Notes under the pieces: model-generated | Databases searched by the model: none | What the model saw: the letters and a program-made list of their open reading frames with translations, nothing else | What the model was told of the DNA's origin: nothing | DNA from: Gemmataceae bacterium | Lineage (GTDB): Bacteria > Planctomycetota > Planctomycetia > Gemmatales > Gemmataceae | Direction: 5' to 3' | Length of the DNA stretch: 15,861 nucleotides | Assembly (NCBI GenBank): GCA_947490035.1 | Contig: CANLGS010000020.1 | Location: 1 to 15,861 of the forward strand | Translations under genes and position numbers: made by a program | In this document: piece after piece, positions 1 to 7,583 of the stretch | How the letters are laid out: each line of letters opens with the position of its first letter | Position numbering within the stretch: position 1 is the stretch's first letter

Positions 1-75
1 ATTGTGGGAAGGACTTCCCGTTTTTCATAGGCCAGCGTCTCCTTAACTTGATGCCTATGGGGCTTCAGACTCTTG

Positions 76-98
76 CCCCTCCCTTCTTAGGGGAGGGG
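76..98 (-). terminator. C/G-rich palindromic repeat, possible terminator after the lipoprotein gene
   Basis: An 8-bp perfect stem (76-83 with 91-98, cccctccc/gggagggg) closes a 7-base loop. A second ggggagggg copy follows at about 101-109, so alternative pairings exist. It lies 17 bp beyond the stop codon of the minus-strand lipoprotein gene, where a terminator would be expected, but no clear U-tract follows. The paired C4TC3/G3AG4 design resembles short dispersed palindromes that recur between genes in planctomycete genomes. That resemblance is from general knowledge and was not searched here. Confidence 0.5.
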
Positions 99-114
99 TT
101 GGGGAGGGGTTCTT

Positions 115-1401
115 CTACTTCTTCGCCGGGGTCATGTTCACTTCGGCCGTCTTGCCGGCGGCGACATCCACGAAGCGGCGCTCGTCGCCCAGGCGCACCT
201 CGTAGCGGCCGGCGCCGAGGTTCTTCACGACCGCCTTGCCCGCGATCACTTCCACGGTGGTGCGCACCACCTGGACCGAGACGCTCTCGAAGTGTCTCGG
301 GTCCATCACCGGGCGCGTTAGTTCGTCGGCGGGGGCGATGAACACCGCGCTCTTCGCGTCCGGCGGGGTCGCGATCTCGAGGTTGCCGGTCTTCGTCACG
401 TCGAGCGCGAGGTTCTCCGTCAGCACGCCGTTCGCGGGCACGTCCACCCACTTCCAGACGGCCGGGCCGCCGACGACCGCGGCCGAGAGCAGGTAGCGGC
501 CGGGCGGTAACTTCACGTACTCGAACCGGAACGGCCGGCCCTTGCCGTCGCCGGGGGTCAGGGTGCTGGTCCGCGGCGTGACGCCGTCGCCGTCGCTCGT
601 CCAAATCGCCTGTTCGACCGGCTTGGCGTCGGCCGCAATTTGCAGTTCCTTGAATAACACGCCACCGGTCGCGGGGAACGCCGCGTATGCGACCCGCACC
701 TCGGCCTTCGGGTCCGCACCGGCCACGGTCACCTCGCCGGCCACGTAGGGCAGGTCGTCGGGACCGGGCTTCTCCGTGTGCGGGCGGAAGTAGTCGGTCG
801 TGAACGTGCCGGCGAGTACCGTCTGCTCCTTGTCCGGCAGACTCAGGTAAATCTTCCCCGCCACCTTCCCGTTCTTGCGCGGGCCGAGTTCGAGCGTCAG
901 CGCGTAGCCCGACGACTCCAACCGGATGCCCTGCCCGTCAACCTCCAACCAGATTTCCGGCGCGGCCGGGCCGGGCGGGTCGCCGGCCTTCACCTTCCAG
1001 TTGCGCCCCACGGTCCCCGACTCGGTGCGATCCGGGACGTGCGGCGCGAGCTTGAGCGACACGCTCCGCTCGATCGCCGGCATCCCGGCCTTGCGGACGC
1101 GGAAGGTGATCTCCTCACCCGTCAGCCCGACTTCCGGCGTCACCTCGACGCCCGCGATGCTCCCGCGCACCGGCGCGGCCGGGATCGCGTGCTTGTCCGC
1201 GTCGATCTCCCACACCACCTTCGGCGCCTCGACCTTCGGTGTTTCCACCTTCGGCGGAGGTGTCGGCGCGTCTGGCTCCTTCTTCGGCTCCGGTTCCGGC
1301 GCGGGCGCGGGCGCTGGTGGCGTCGGCGTCGGCGTCGATCCGCACCCGGACGCGACCGCCAGCGCGAAGCACAGTGCGACACCGAAGATCATCCGTGACA
1401 T
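115..1401 (-). CDS. Proline-rich secreted lipoprotein of unknown function
   Basis: The 428-residue product starts with a lipoprotein signal: a hydrophobic stretch at residues 4-17 ends in a VASGC lipobox with the lipidated Cys at residue 20. A low-complexity Pro/Ala/Glu/Lys linker follows (about residues 21-65, with PKVE repeats) and would hold the soluble part off the membrane. The remainder is beta-rich. Its last part (about residues 305-425) looks like a carboxypeptidase-regulatory or immunoglobulin-like fold (KLPPGRYLLSAAV, LGAGRYEVRLGDERRFVDV), a style common in planctomycete envelope proteins. The ATG at 1401 is preferred over the upstream in-frame start at 1440 because it puts the signal peptide at the N-terminus and has GGAG six bases upstream. 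It begins 54 bp after the DUF1549 gene and may share its transcript. Lipoprotein identity is well supported; function is unknown. Confidence 0.85.
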   Translation of the reverse strand: MSRMIFGVALCFALAVASGCGSTPTPTPPAPAPAPEPEPKKEPDAPTPPPKVETPKVEAPKVVWEIDADKHAIPAAPVRGSIAGVEVTPEVGLTGEEITFRVRKAGMPAIERSVSLKLAPHVPDRTESGTVGRNWKVKAGDPPGPAAPEIWLEVDGQGIRLESSGYALTLELGPRKNGKVAGKIYLSLPDKEQTVLAGTFTTDYFRPHTEKPGPDDLPYVAGEVTVAGADPKAEVRVAYAAFPATGGVLFKELQIAADAKPVEQAIWTSDGDGVTPRTSTLTPGDGKGRPFRFEYVKLPPGRYLLSAAVVGGPAVWKWVDVPANGVLTENLALDVTKTGNLEIATPPDAKSAVFIAPADELTRPVMDPRHFESVSVQVVRTTVEVIAGKAVVKNLGAGRYEVRLGDERRFVDVAAGKTAEVNMTPAKK

Positions 1402-1455
1402 GCATTCTCCTATTGCGGCTTCGGTCACCCGCTCCCTCACGGTCGCGGTTCACCA

Positions 1456-3024
1456 TTAATGGTTGACCCCGAACTCCATCGACGCGAGCAGCGCCCACGC
1501 GACCCGGCCGATTGCTTCGGCGCGCGTGTCGGGGTGCTTCGCGAGTACCTTCGCGATGGCGGCGCGTTCGTCCGTCGAAGGCTTGCGCGACAGGATCGCG
1601 AGGTACAGTTCGTCGGTCGCGTCCGCGTCGGGGAGTTTCGCGGCCCGGTCCACGAGGTTAGCGGGCGCCGGCTTCAGTAGACCCAGAACCGCGTCGTCGT
1701 GCAACCTGAACAAGGCGGCCTTCAAGGAGGGTGTGAACTCCTCCTCCGGCTCGCGCGCCTGATTCGCGAACGCCTTCACGAACTTCGGACGCAGGGTGTC
1801 CGCCGATTTCGGGTCGGTTCCGGTGGCGACGAGCGTGCTTTGGAGCAACTGTTCCGCGGTCAGCCGGCGCTCGATCGCGGTGGCGAAGTGCGTTGTGTTC
1901 GGCGCGGCCTTCGCGCCCGCTGGGAGCGTGCTCGACCGCGCGTAAACCTTCGTGAGTGCGATCTCGCGCAGCAGGTACTTGATGTCGAAGCCGCAACCGG
2001 CGAACTCGGAAGTGAGCAGATCGAGCACTTCCGGGTGCGACGCCGGGTTCTTGCCGTGGTGCAGGTCGAGCGGGTGAACCTGCCCGCGACCGAGCAGCGC
2101 GAACCACAACCGATTGGCGGTGTTTCGCGTGAAGTCGGTGTTGGCCTTCGTGGGAAGCCGCTCGGAGATTTCCTTGAGCGGGCTGAACTTCAGCACGCCC
2201 GGCGTACCGGTCTTCTTGTCCGGTTGCTCGCTGAACTCCATGCCCTTCGCGAGTGCCGGGATGTCGATCATCACCGCGCCCGGCAGCGCCGGCGCGGTCG
2301 CCATCTGCACCTTCGTGAACACCGACGCGAACGGCGTCTTCTCGGTCGTCGGGCGCTCGCCCACGACCGTCTTCGCGAGGTACGTGTTCTTGAAGAACGT
2401 GTGCAGTCCCAGGAAGTCTTGCTGCTTGTAGTCGGGGATGAACAGGTGGTCGTGGCACTCGGCGCACTGGAAGTTCTTGCCGAGGAAGATGCGGCCCACG
2501 TCGCGCGTGAGGGCGGAGTAATCGACCGGGTTCTGGCCGTAGTTCTCCAGCCGCTTGGAGAGCCAGAACGCGGCGCCCGGCTGGTCCGTCTCCTTGGGGT
2601 CGGCGCGGAGCATCTTCTTCACCATCCCGTCCCACGAAACATTCTGGCTGAACGACGCCGTCAGGAACTTCGTCCACTCCGGGCTGTCGCCGAGCCGCTC
2701 CATGAGCATCACGTTGAACAGGTCGGCCATGCGCGGCGCATATTCGGGCGCGGCGAGCAACTTGTCGATCAGGAAGGCGCGTTTCTTCGCGCCGGTGTCC
2801 GCGAAGAAGGCTTTCGCTTCGGCGGCGGTGGGGATGCGCCCGGCGAAGTCGAGGTACGCGCGGCGGACGAACTCCGCGTCGTACGCGAGCGCGGACAGCG
2901 GCACGCCGTCGGCCTTCGCCTTCGCGTCGATGAGCGCATCGATGCGCGCGTTAAGCGGCTCTTCGGCGTTGGCGGCGCCAGCGCAAACAAGGAATGCGAG
3001 TGCGAAGGTGAAGCGAAACGGCAT
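1456..3024 (-). CDS. Secreted DUF1549/DUF1553 domain protein with a CXXCH motif
   Basis: The 522-residue product has a signal peptide (residues 1-20, ending ANA before EEP). The N-terminal half carries DUF1549 features: YDAEFVRRAYLDFAGRIPTAAEA (about residues 48-70) and LGKNFQCAECHDH, with CAECH at residues 187-191. The C-terminal half is DUF1553-like (NRLWFALLGRGQVHP, ASHPEVLDLLTSEF, FDIKYLLREIALTKVYARSS). This pair is highly expanded in Planctomycetes. CAECH resembles a heme c attachment site, but heme binding is not established for the family. Members often sit beside a DUF1501 gene; here the downstream neighbour is a lipoprotein instead. The start at 3024 is chosen because it begins the signal peptide; the open frame upstream to 3987 overlaps the divergent Panacea gene and encodes arginine-rich noise. 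Confidence 0.9.
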   Translation of the reverse strand: MPFRFTFALAFLVCAGAANAEEPLNARIDALIDAKAKADGVPLSALAYDAEFVRRAYLDFAGRIPTAAEAKAFFADTGAKKRAFLIDKLLAAPEYAPRMADLFNVMLMERLGDSPEWTKFLTASFSQNVSWDGMVKKMLRADPKETDQPGAAFWLSKRLENYGQNPVDYSALTRDVGRIFLGKNFQCAECHDHLFIPDYKQQDFLGLHTFFKNTYLAKTVVGERPTTEKTPFASVFTKVQMATAPALPGAVMIDIPALAKGMEFSEQPDKKTGTPGVLKFSPLKEISERLPTKANTDFTRNTANRLWFALLGRGQVHPLDLHHGKNPASHPEVLDLLTSEFAGCGFDIKYLLREIALTKVYARSSTLPAGAKAAPNTTHFATAIERRLTAEQLLQSTLVATGTDPKSADTLRPKFVKAFANQAREPEEEFTPSLKAALFRLHDDAVLGLLKPAPANLVDRAAKLPDADATDELYLAILSRKPSTDERAAIAKVLAKHPDTRAEAIGRVAWALLASMEFGVNH

Positions 3025-3077
3025 GGTTGGCGACCCAGCGGAATGACCGGGCAGGCGGGAGAACCGGCGGTGAGAAG

Positions 3078-3083
3078 AGTATA
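3078..3083 (-). promoter_or_regulatory. Possible -10 box for the DUF1549 gene
   Basis: On the minus strand the hexamer reads TATACT, close to the sigma-70 -10 consensus, 54 bases upstream of the ATG at 3024 in the divergent gap 3025-3162. The hexamer 17 bases further upstream is a poor -35 match (TTCCCG), so the call rests on the -10 alone. Confidence 0.3.
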
Positions 3084-3162
3084 CCCTGGGTCGGCGGGCG
3101 CGGGAACGGAGAAACGGCGCCGAGTTCTGGTTCAGGTATCGCGATGATGTTACCATGAAGCC

Positions 3163-3744
3163 ATGACAACTGCGCTTGAAGCCGCGAAGTACCTGATCGA
3201 ACTCGCCGCCCGCGAGCCGGACGAGGCCGAGCCGATGACCAACCTGCGCGTGCAGAAGTTGCTGTACTACGCGCAAGGGTGGCACGTCGGGCTGTTCGGT
3301 TCTCCGCTGTTCCCCGAGCCGCTTCAAGCCCAGAAGAACGGGCCGGTGGTGCCGGACGTGGACGCCGCGGTGCGGGCCGTCGTGTGCGGCGCGCCGGCGC
3401 GCCCGCTCACGCCCGCCGACTTCGGCCCCGCCGCGCTGCCGGGCCGCGACCGCGTGTTTCTGGAAACGGTCTGGGCCAAGTACCGCGCGTACTCGGCGAC
3501 CGGGCTGAAGGAGTTGAGCCACGCGGAACCGCCGTGGGCGCAAGCCCGCGCCTCGACTCCGGCCGGCGACGCGTCGGATGCCGAGGTCACGGTGGCATCG
3601 CTCCGCGCGTTCTTCGGCACCCGCCCAGAGGCGCTCGCGGCCGACGCGCGCGAACTGGAAGACGCCTACGCGGGCGAGGCCGCGGCCCGCGAGGCGCCGC
3701 CGGTGCCGTTCGCCGAGTTGCGCCGCCGGCGGGAGGCGGTGTGA
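3163..3744 (+). CDS. Panacea-domain (DUF4065) protein, candidate antitoxin
   Basis: The 193-residue product has the typical N-terminal signature of the Panacea/SocA-like family at residues 30-66: VQKLLYYAQGWHV, then PLFPEPLQAQKNGPVVPDV. Panacea proteins occur in phage-related loci and serve as the antitoxin half of diverse toxin-antitoxin pairs, neutralising toxins of several unrelated folds. The C-terminal 60 residues are charged and helical and could carry partner contacts. Here the stop codon overlaps the GTG start of the next gene by four bases, which suggests translational coupling. No clear Shine-Dalgarno precedes the ATG at 3163, and an out-of-frame ATG at 3155 opens a three-codon ORF whose stop (TGA, 3164-3166) overlaps it. 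Domain assignment is strong; the antitoxin role is inferred from family and context. Confidence 0.85.
   Translation: MTTALEAAKYLIELAAREPDEAEPMTNLRVQKLLYYAQGWHVGLFGSPLFPEPLQAQKNGPVVPDVDAAVRAVVCGAPARPLTPADFGPAALPGRDRVFLETVWAKYRAYSATGLKELSHAEPPWAQARASTPAGDASDAEVTVASLRAFFGTRPEALAADARELEDAYAGEAAAREAPPVPFAELRRRREAV
3732..3736 (+). promoter_or_regulatory. Shine-Dalgarno inside the Panacea gene for the downstream toxin candidate
   Basis: GGAGG lies four bases before the GTG at 3741. It supports GTG as a real start overlapping the Panacea stop, even though the downstream frame is later broken. Confidence 0.6.
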
Positions 3745-4017
3745 GCTACCGCCTGGTCTTCGGCCCGAAAGCGGTCGAGTCTTACGACGCTTCCGCTGTC
3801 GCTGCTCGACGAGTTTGACCGGCAGATGGACCGCTTGGCCGACGACCCGGCCGCGATGTCGGTGCCGGGCGCGTTCCCGTTCCCGGCGAACCGGATGGTG
3901 TTCCACTTCGACATCACCGACTACGCGGGCGAGGTGTGGGACTTCGCCGCCCACTTCCGCTACGGCGCGGACGAGCAAACCCTCCACGTCGTCGCCGTGA
4001 CCGTGCTGCCGCCATGA
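3741..4017 (+). pseudogene. RelE/ParE-like toxin candidate, frameshifted near 3789
   Basis: From the GTG at 3741 the frame encodes VSYRLVFGPKAVESYDA and then runs into a TGA at 3816-3818. One base further along, another frame continues as LPLSLLDEFDRQMDRLADDPAAMS and ends TLHVVAVTVLPP at 4017. Joined, these give one protein of about 92 residues. Its order (basic beta-hairpin start, LP segment and long helix, LADDP, then a strand-rich tail RMVFHFDITDYAGEVWDFAAHFRY) resembles small RelE/ParE-type toxins. Adding one CG in the gacgctt at 3786-3792 restores the frame exactly (277+2 = 279 nt). Alternatives are an assembly error, programmed +1 frameshifting, or a true inactivating mutation that would leave the Panacea gene without its toxin. 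Toxin fold assignment is moderate, from sequence pattern only. Confidence 0.55.
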
Positions 4018-4026
4018 CCCGGCCCG

Positions 4027-4636
4027 TCAGCCGTGGCGGTCGAGTTCGGCGAAGAGTTGAGCGAGAGGAAGTGTGAAACCCGGCAGGACGGCTCCGCCGT
4101 CAAGCGTGTCGGTCGCGGTCAGGTCGGTGAACGCGGTCTCGGAGGTGTAAACGCGAACGGTCCGCGCGCGGGTCGATCTCCCAGACGAGCCGCACGCCGG
4201 CGCGGAAGTATTCGCCGCGCTTGCGCGCCATCTCGCCGGGCGTGTTGCCGACGCGGAAACAGTTCACGACCAGTTCGGGCACGACTGCGGCCACCGGTTC
4301 GGACGGAATGCCATCGGTCAGGCGCGACCACGGCGTGAACGCGAGGTCGGGTACGCGAACCGTGCCGGGAAGGATTTCGAGCGGCGCGAGGGAGTTCGTG
4401 AGGATTCCGAGGTTCGGCGTTCGGACAGACGACATCAGTGGCGAGAGTAGATGCGGCAGAAATACCGCGACGAGAAAGTCCGGCGGGCGGCGAATCAGGG
4501 TCGCTTCGACCAACTCGCACGCGGGCTTACCGGCAGCGACCAGATCAGCGACCGTCGCAGTTCCCGGCGCGGGCGGCGTCTCGAGGCGGTCAACCGAGAT
4601 GCCGCCGAGCCGGTCGAGCAGAGCCGGGATGTTCAT
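4027..4636 (-). pseudogene. Uma2 family (DUF820) nuclease-like gene, frameshifted at 4162-4171
   Basis: Read from the ATG at 4636, the first ~158 residues are Uma2/DUF820-like: VPDLAF with the conserved Asp at residue 97, NTPGEMARKRGEYFRAGVRLVWEIDPRA at about residues 131-158. The frame then degenerates into arginine-rich sequence and stops at 4100. The family's normal C-terminus (RTVRVYTSETAF, DTLDGGAVLPGFTLPLAQLF) is present in the shifted frame and stops at 4027. The switch falls in a CG run, and one extra CG would restore a 203-residue protein. The family has a PD-(D/E)XK-type fold, but the usual E in the PDLVVE segment is Asn here (residue 125, ELVVNCF), which suggests decay independent of the frameshift. 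It converges on the toxin candidate with 9 bp between stops. Uma2 genes are abundant in Planctomycetes and of uncertain function. Confidence 0.75.
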
Positions 4637-4661
4637 ACCCACACTCTAACGGTGCCAGGAA

Positions 4662-4686
4662 CCGGAAACAAGAACGCCCCTTCCGG
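4662..4686 (-). terminator. Weak hairpin between the Uma2 gene and the upstream membrane-protein gene
   Basis: Arms ccggaa (4662-4667) and ttccgg (4681-4686) enclose a 13-base loop. The loop shares the string acaagaacgccc with the much stronger hairpin at 5382-5428, so the two may be relics of one intergenic element. It lies downstream of the minus-strand gene ending at 4712. Confidence 0.35.
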
Positions 4687-4711
4687 GTAAACTGCAAGCG
4701 ATCGTGGTGCG

Positions 4712-5302
4712 TCAAGTGTGCTTGCTCGCGAGTTTCCGGCGCACGCGCCGAATGGCCCACCACCCGCCCCAGACGGTCGCAATCGGCACGAGAACACCGG
4801 TGCCGAAGCACGCGAATTGCGGCCACGCGCTTCCCTTGTTCTGTTCCAGCCACACCAGCCGGACGTGTTGCCCCGGCACGAACTCCAACCGGTAGCGGTC
4901 GATCACCCGCTCACGAGTGTCGTAAAACGGCACCGAACCGAGGAAATCGATCGACTCGGATGTGAACACTTCCGACGGGAGTTTGTGCATCGAGGCCAGC
5001 TTTTCAAACTCGGCCTTCCCCATTTCTTCCGCCAATCCCACCGGAGTGACGACGACCCAGGCGACGCGGTGGCTCCCGTGCCGGCCTTCTCCGTCCACTC
5101 GAAAGGGGCGACCCGGAGCGAGGTCCAACGGTTCGGTCCCGCGCGGCGAGACGAGCCAGAACTGATAGCCGGGAAAGTCGGCCTCGACTTCAAAGACGAA
5201 ATCGTGGGGGATGCGCGTTTGGCCGGGAATGCCCATGTCGGCAAACGCCGCCTCCGGGAGCGCGGCGAACGAGGCCAAGACCGCGAACAGTCGCCATCGC
5301 AT
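4712..5302 (-). CDS. Secreted protein with a C-terminal membrane anchor, unknown function
   Basis: The 196-residue product has an N-terminal signal peptide (residues 1-21, cleavage after AFA before DMGIPGQ). The mid-region is predicted to be outside the cytoplasm (FVFEVEADFPGYQFWLVSPRGTEPLDLAPGRPF). One C-terminal transmembrane helix (GTGVLVPIATVWGGWWAI) is followed by a basic tail RRVRRKLASKHT, which suggests the C-terminus faces the cytoplasm. The start at 5302 is chosen over the ORF start at 5431 because it opens the signal peptide, has GGAG several bases upstream, and avoids translating through the terminator hairpin. I do not recognise the family. Confidence 0.8.
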   Translation of the reverse strand: MRWRLFAVLASFAALPEAAFADMGIPGQTRIPHDFVFEVEADFPGYQFWLVSPRGTEPLDLAPGRPFRVDGEGRHGSHRVAWVVVTPVGLAEEMGKAEFEKLASMHKLPSEVFTSESIDFLGSVPFYDTRERVIDRYRLEFVPGQHVRLVWLEQNKGSAWPQFACFGTGVLVPIATVWGGWWAIRRVRRKLASKHT

Positions 5303-5381
5303 ACGTCTCTCCGCTCGCGGCCGCCGAGCGCGTATTGTCGCGCCAATCCGTCGGCTAAGCAACGCGCCGTTGGCAGAACCC

Positions 5382-5428
5382 ACCAACAAGAACGCCCGCG
5401 GGTTCCTCCCGCGGGCGTTCTTGTTGGT
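5382..5428 (-). terminator. 21-bp perfect hairpin, terminator of clpX
   Basis: Arms 5382-5402 and 5408-5428 are perfect reverse complements of 21 bases around a 5-base loop (ttcct). It lies 18 bp past the clpX stop and 80 bp before the start of the next minus-strand gene. The distal arm ends in a T-rich run (ttcttgttgg) within the stem rather than after it. Very likely a transcription terminator; a dispersed palindromic repeat is the alternative. Confidence 0.8.
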
Positions 5429-5445
5429 CACCCTCCCAGGTGCTG

Positions 5446-6744
5446 CTATGCGCTCTTCTTGCCGGGCTTCTTCTCGCCCAACTTGCGCTCGCCGCGAACC
5501 ACCTCCGCCGTGATGATGTGCTTACCCTTGTGCTCCATCTCCGGCAGGTCGTACATCACGTCCAGCATCACGTCTTCGACGATCGCGCGCAGGCCGCGGG
5601 CGCCGGTGTCGCGTGCCTTCGCCAGACGCGCGATCTCCTTCAGGGCCGGCAACTCGAACTCGACCTCCGCGCCCTCCATCTCGAACAACTTCTGGTACTG
5701 CCGCACCAGCGCGTTCTTCGGCTCGGTCAGGATGCGGAGCATCGCTTCTTCGTCGAGCGGGTCGAGCGGGGCCAGCACCGGCAACCGGCCGACGAACTCC
5801 GGGATCATTCCGAACTCGATGAGGTCGTCCGCGGTCACCTGCTGGAGCAGTTCGCCGAGCGACTTCTCCTTCTGCTCCTTCTCGACCGCGCCGAAGCCGA
5901 TGCTCTTGCGGCCCAGCCGACGCGAGATGATGTCTTCCAGCCCTACGAACGTCCCGCCGCAGATGAACAGGATGTTCGACGTATCGACCTGAATGTACTG
6001 CTGCTCGGGGTGCTTGCGCCCGCCCTGCGGCGGCACGTTGCTCACGGTCCCTTCCAGCATCTTCAGAAGGGCTTGCTGCACGCCCTCGCCCGACACGTCG
6101 CGCGTGATGCTCACGTTCTGGCTGGTCTTCGCGATCTTGTCGATTTCGTCGATATAGATGATGCCGCGCTGCGCCGCTTCGATGTCGAAGTCCGCGGCGT
6201 GCAGCAACTTCAGGAGCAGGTTCTCCACGTCCTCGCCGACGTACCCGGCTTCGGTGAGCGTGGTCGCGTCGCCGATCGCAAAGGGCACATCGAGAATCTT
6301 CGCGAGCGTCCGCGCCAGGAGCGTCTTGCCGCTCCCGGTCGGGCCGACGAACAGGATGTTCGACTTCTCGATTTCGACTTCGTGCCGGCTGGTGTTGTCG
6401 AGGCTGAGGCGCTTGTAGTGGTTGTGGACGGCGACCGACAGCACCTTCTTCGCGCGGCTCTGCCCGATCACGTAGGCGTCGAGTTTCTCCTTGATGCTGC
6501 GCGGGGCCGGCGTGTTCGAGGTGGTGGTTTTCGCGGGGCCGCGGCGCTTCTTCTCCTGGTCGATGATCGACTGGCACAGCTCGATGCACTCGCCGCAGAT
6601 GTACACGTCGCTCGGCCCCTCCACGAGGGGGCCGACGTCGCGGTGGCTGCGGCGGCAGAACGAACAGTAGGCGTTGCGGTTGCGGCCGGCGGTACCCGGC
6701 GGCTTGCGTATGCCGGTATCGCCGGTGGTGCGGTCCGAAGGCAT
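5446..6744 (-). CDS. clpX: ATP-dependent Clp protease ATP-binding subunit ClpX
   Basis: ClpX is a hexameric AAA+ unfoldase that recognises tagged or native substrates and threads them into the ClpP chamber in the cytoplasm. The 432-residue product has every hallmark: an N-terminal four-Cys zinc-binding domain (C27, C30, C50, C53), Walker A GPTGSGKT (134-141), pore-1 loop GYVG (167-170), Walker B IIYIDEID (195-202), the RKH loop (243-245), the IGF loop for ClpP docking (282-284), and a sensor-2 GARGLR motif near residue 380. The start at 6744 has GGGGAG a few bases upstream; the frame is open to 6972 but that extension lacks family similarity. clpP is not adjacent: the upstream neighbour is a SHOCT-like protein. 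Identity is certain. Confidence 0.98.
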   Translation of the reverse strand: MPSDRTTGDTGIRKPPGTAGRNRNAYCSFCRRSHRDVGPLVEGPSDVYICGECIELCQSIIDQEKKRRGPAKTTTSNTPAPRSIKEKLDAYVIGQSRAKKVLSVAVHNHYKRLSLDNTSRHEVEIEKSNILFVGPTGSGKTLLARTLAKILDVPFAIGDATTLTEAGYVGEDVENLLLKLLHAADFDIEAAQRGIIYIDEIDKIAKTSQNVSITRDVSGEGVQQALLKMLEGTVSNVPPQGGRKHPEQQYIQVDTSNILFICGGTFVGLEDIISRRLGRKSIGFGAVEKEQKEKSLGELLQQVTADDLIEFGMIPEFVGRLPVLAPLDPLDEEAMLRILTEPKNALVRQYQKLFEMEGAEVEFELPALKEIARLAKARDTGARGLRAIVEDVMLDVMYDLPEMEHKGKHIITAEVVRGERKLGEKKPGKKSA

Positions 6745-7020
6745 TGGGCTCCCCTGTAACGGGCAAATTTGAAGGATGGTCGAGGCACGGAATCCGAAAC
6801 AAGGTCCGAAGACGAAATTCGCAGGTTCGCGGAAGCCGATTCGGGGGTCTGTGCCGAATGTCGCGCTTCCGACCCTGCCGAATTTCCCCGCCGCGGGGCC
6901 GGGGTCCGACTTCAGGCTAATCATACCCTTGAGTGACAGTCCGGTCGCGCGAGAACGGGAGAACGGGCGCAATCGCGCCGACTGACCGGTTAGCCGTGCG
7001 GGTTCTGCCCGCGGCGCCGG
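6745..7020. other. 276-bp noncoding region upstream of clpX
   Basis: No coding sequence is supported here. On the minus strand a TATGAT hexamer (6920-6925) could be a clpX -10 box about 175 bases before the start, but it has no convincing -35. A short palindromic C/G segment lies just after the SHOCT gene stop (about 6995-7020). Confidence 0.4.
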
Positions 7021-7446
7021 CTAGGAGGTTCCTGGCGGCGGGGGCGGATCGGGCGGCGCGGCGGGCGGTACCGGCGGGTCGCGTGGGATGACCCGTGCGG
7101 GCGGTGCGGGCACCGCGAGCTTCGCCGGGTCCGGGCGCCCGGTCGGGTCGGGAGCGGGTGCCGCCGCCGGCGCGGGGGCGGGCGCGTTCTTCACCTTGTC
7201 GGCCGCCTTGCGCCGCAACTCCGCGTACTCCGCTTCCGTTATCTCGCCGTGTTCGTACATGTCGCGGTAGGTCGTGAGCAGGTCTTCGTCGCCGCGGACC
7301 GGGGCGGCGGTGCGCTTGCGCCACTTGTCGGCCAGCGAGATGGCAAAGGCGCCCGCGAGCAGCGCGACCACGAGGCCGGCGAAGCCGTAGATGATTTCCG
7401 GTCGGTCGAGCGGGTTGTCCGCCGCGAACAGGATATGCGACCACAT
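7021..7446 (-). CDS. Small SHOCT-like membrane protein with a proline/alanine-rich tail
   Basis: The 141-residue product has a short N-terminal segment, one transmembrane helix (IIYGFAGLVVALLAGAFAISLA, about residues 18-39), and then a basic stretch (DKWRKR) that should be cytoplasmic by the positive-inside rule. Residues about 56-78 (LLTTYRDMYEHGEITEAEYAELRRKAADK) match the SHOCT pattern, a short helical hairpin found at protein ends and thought to aid oligomerisation. The last 60 residues are Ala/Pro-rich low complexity. The start at 7446 is preferred over 7488 because it places the helix near the N-terminus; GAGG lies eight bases upstream. It precedes clpX on the same strand with a 276-bp gap, so linkage is uncertain. 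Confidence 0.75.
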   Translation of the reverse strand: MWSHILFAADNPLDRPEIIYGFAGLVVALLAGAFAISLADKWRKRTAAPVRGDEDLLTTYRDMYEHGEITEAEYAELRRKAADKVKNAPAPAPAAAPAPDPTGRPDPAKLAVPAPPARVIPRDPPVPPAAPPDPPPPPGTS

Positions 7447-7583
7447 TGCAAATCGCCTCGAACCGACGGCACCGGGCAATCCTTGCACAGTTTACCCGGC
7501 TCGCCAAACCGGGACAATCCAAAGACGGGGGAAGATGGGGAAGCCAGGCGCGGTAATACGAACAGGAGGAAGAACCGGACCGA

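Noticed and set aside
1699..3147. 482-residue open frame on the plus strand across the DUF1549 gene
   Set aside because: Arg/Leu/Val-rich antisense shadow in GC-rich DNA; the opposite strand encodes a clear domain protein with signal peptide.
3816..3818. In-frame TGA in the toxin candidate as a second selenocysteine codon
   Set aside because: Reading through gives Arg/Gly/Pro-rich sequence unlike the family, while a one-base shift gives a coherent toxin-like protein.
5440..6759. 439-residue open frame on the plus strand across clpX
   Set aside because: Antisense shadow of a certain clpX gene; no recognisable motifs.
6745..6972. N-terminal extension of ClpX by 76 residues
   Set aside because: The extension has no ClpX similarity, and the ATG at 6744 has a good ribosome binding site and begins just before the zinc-binding domain.
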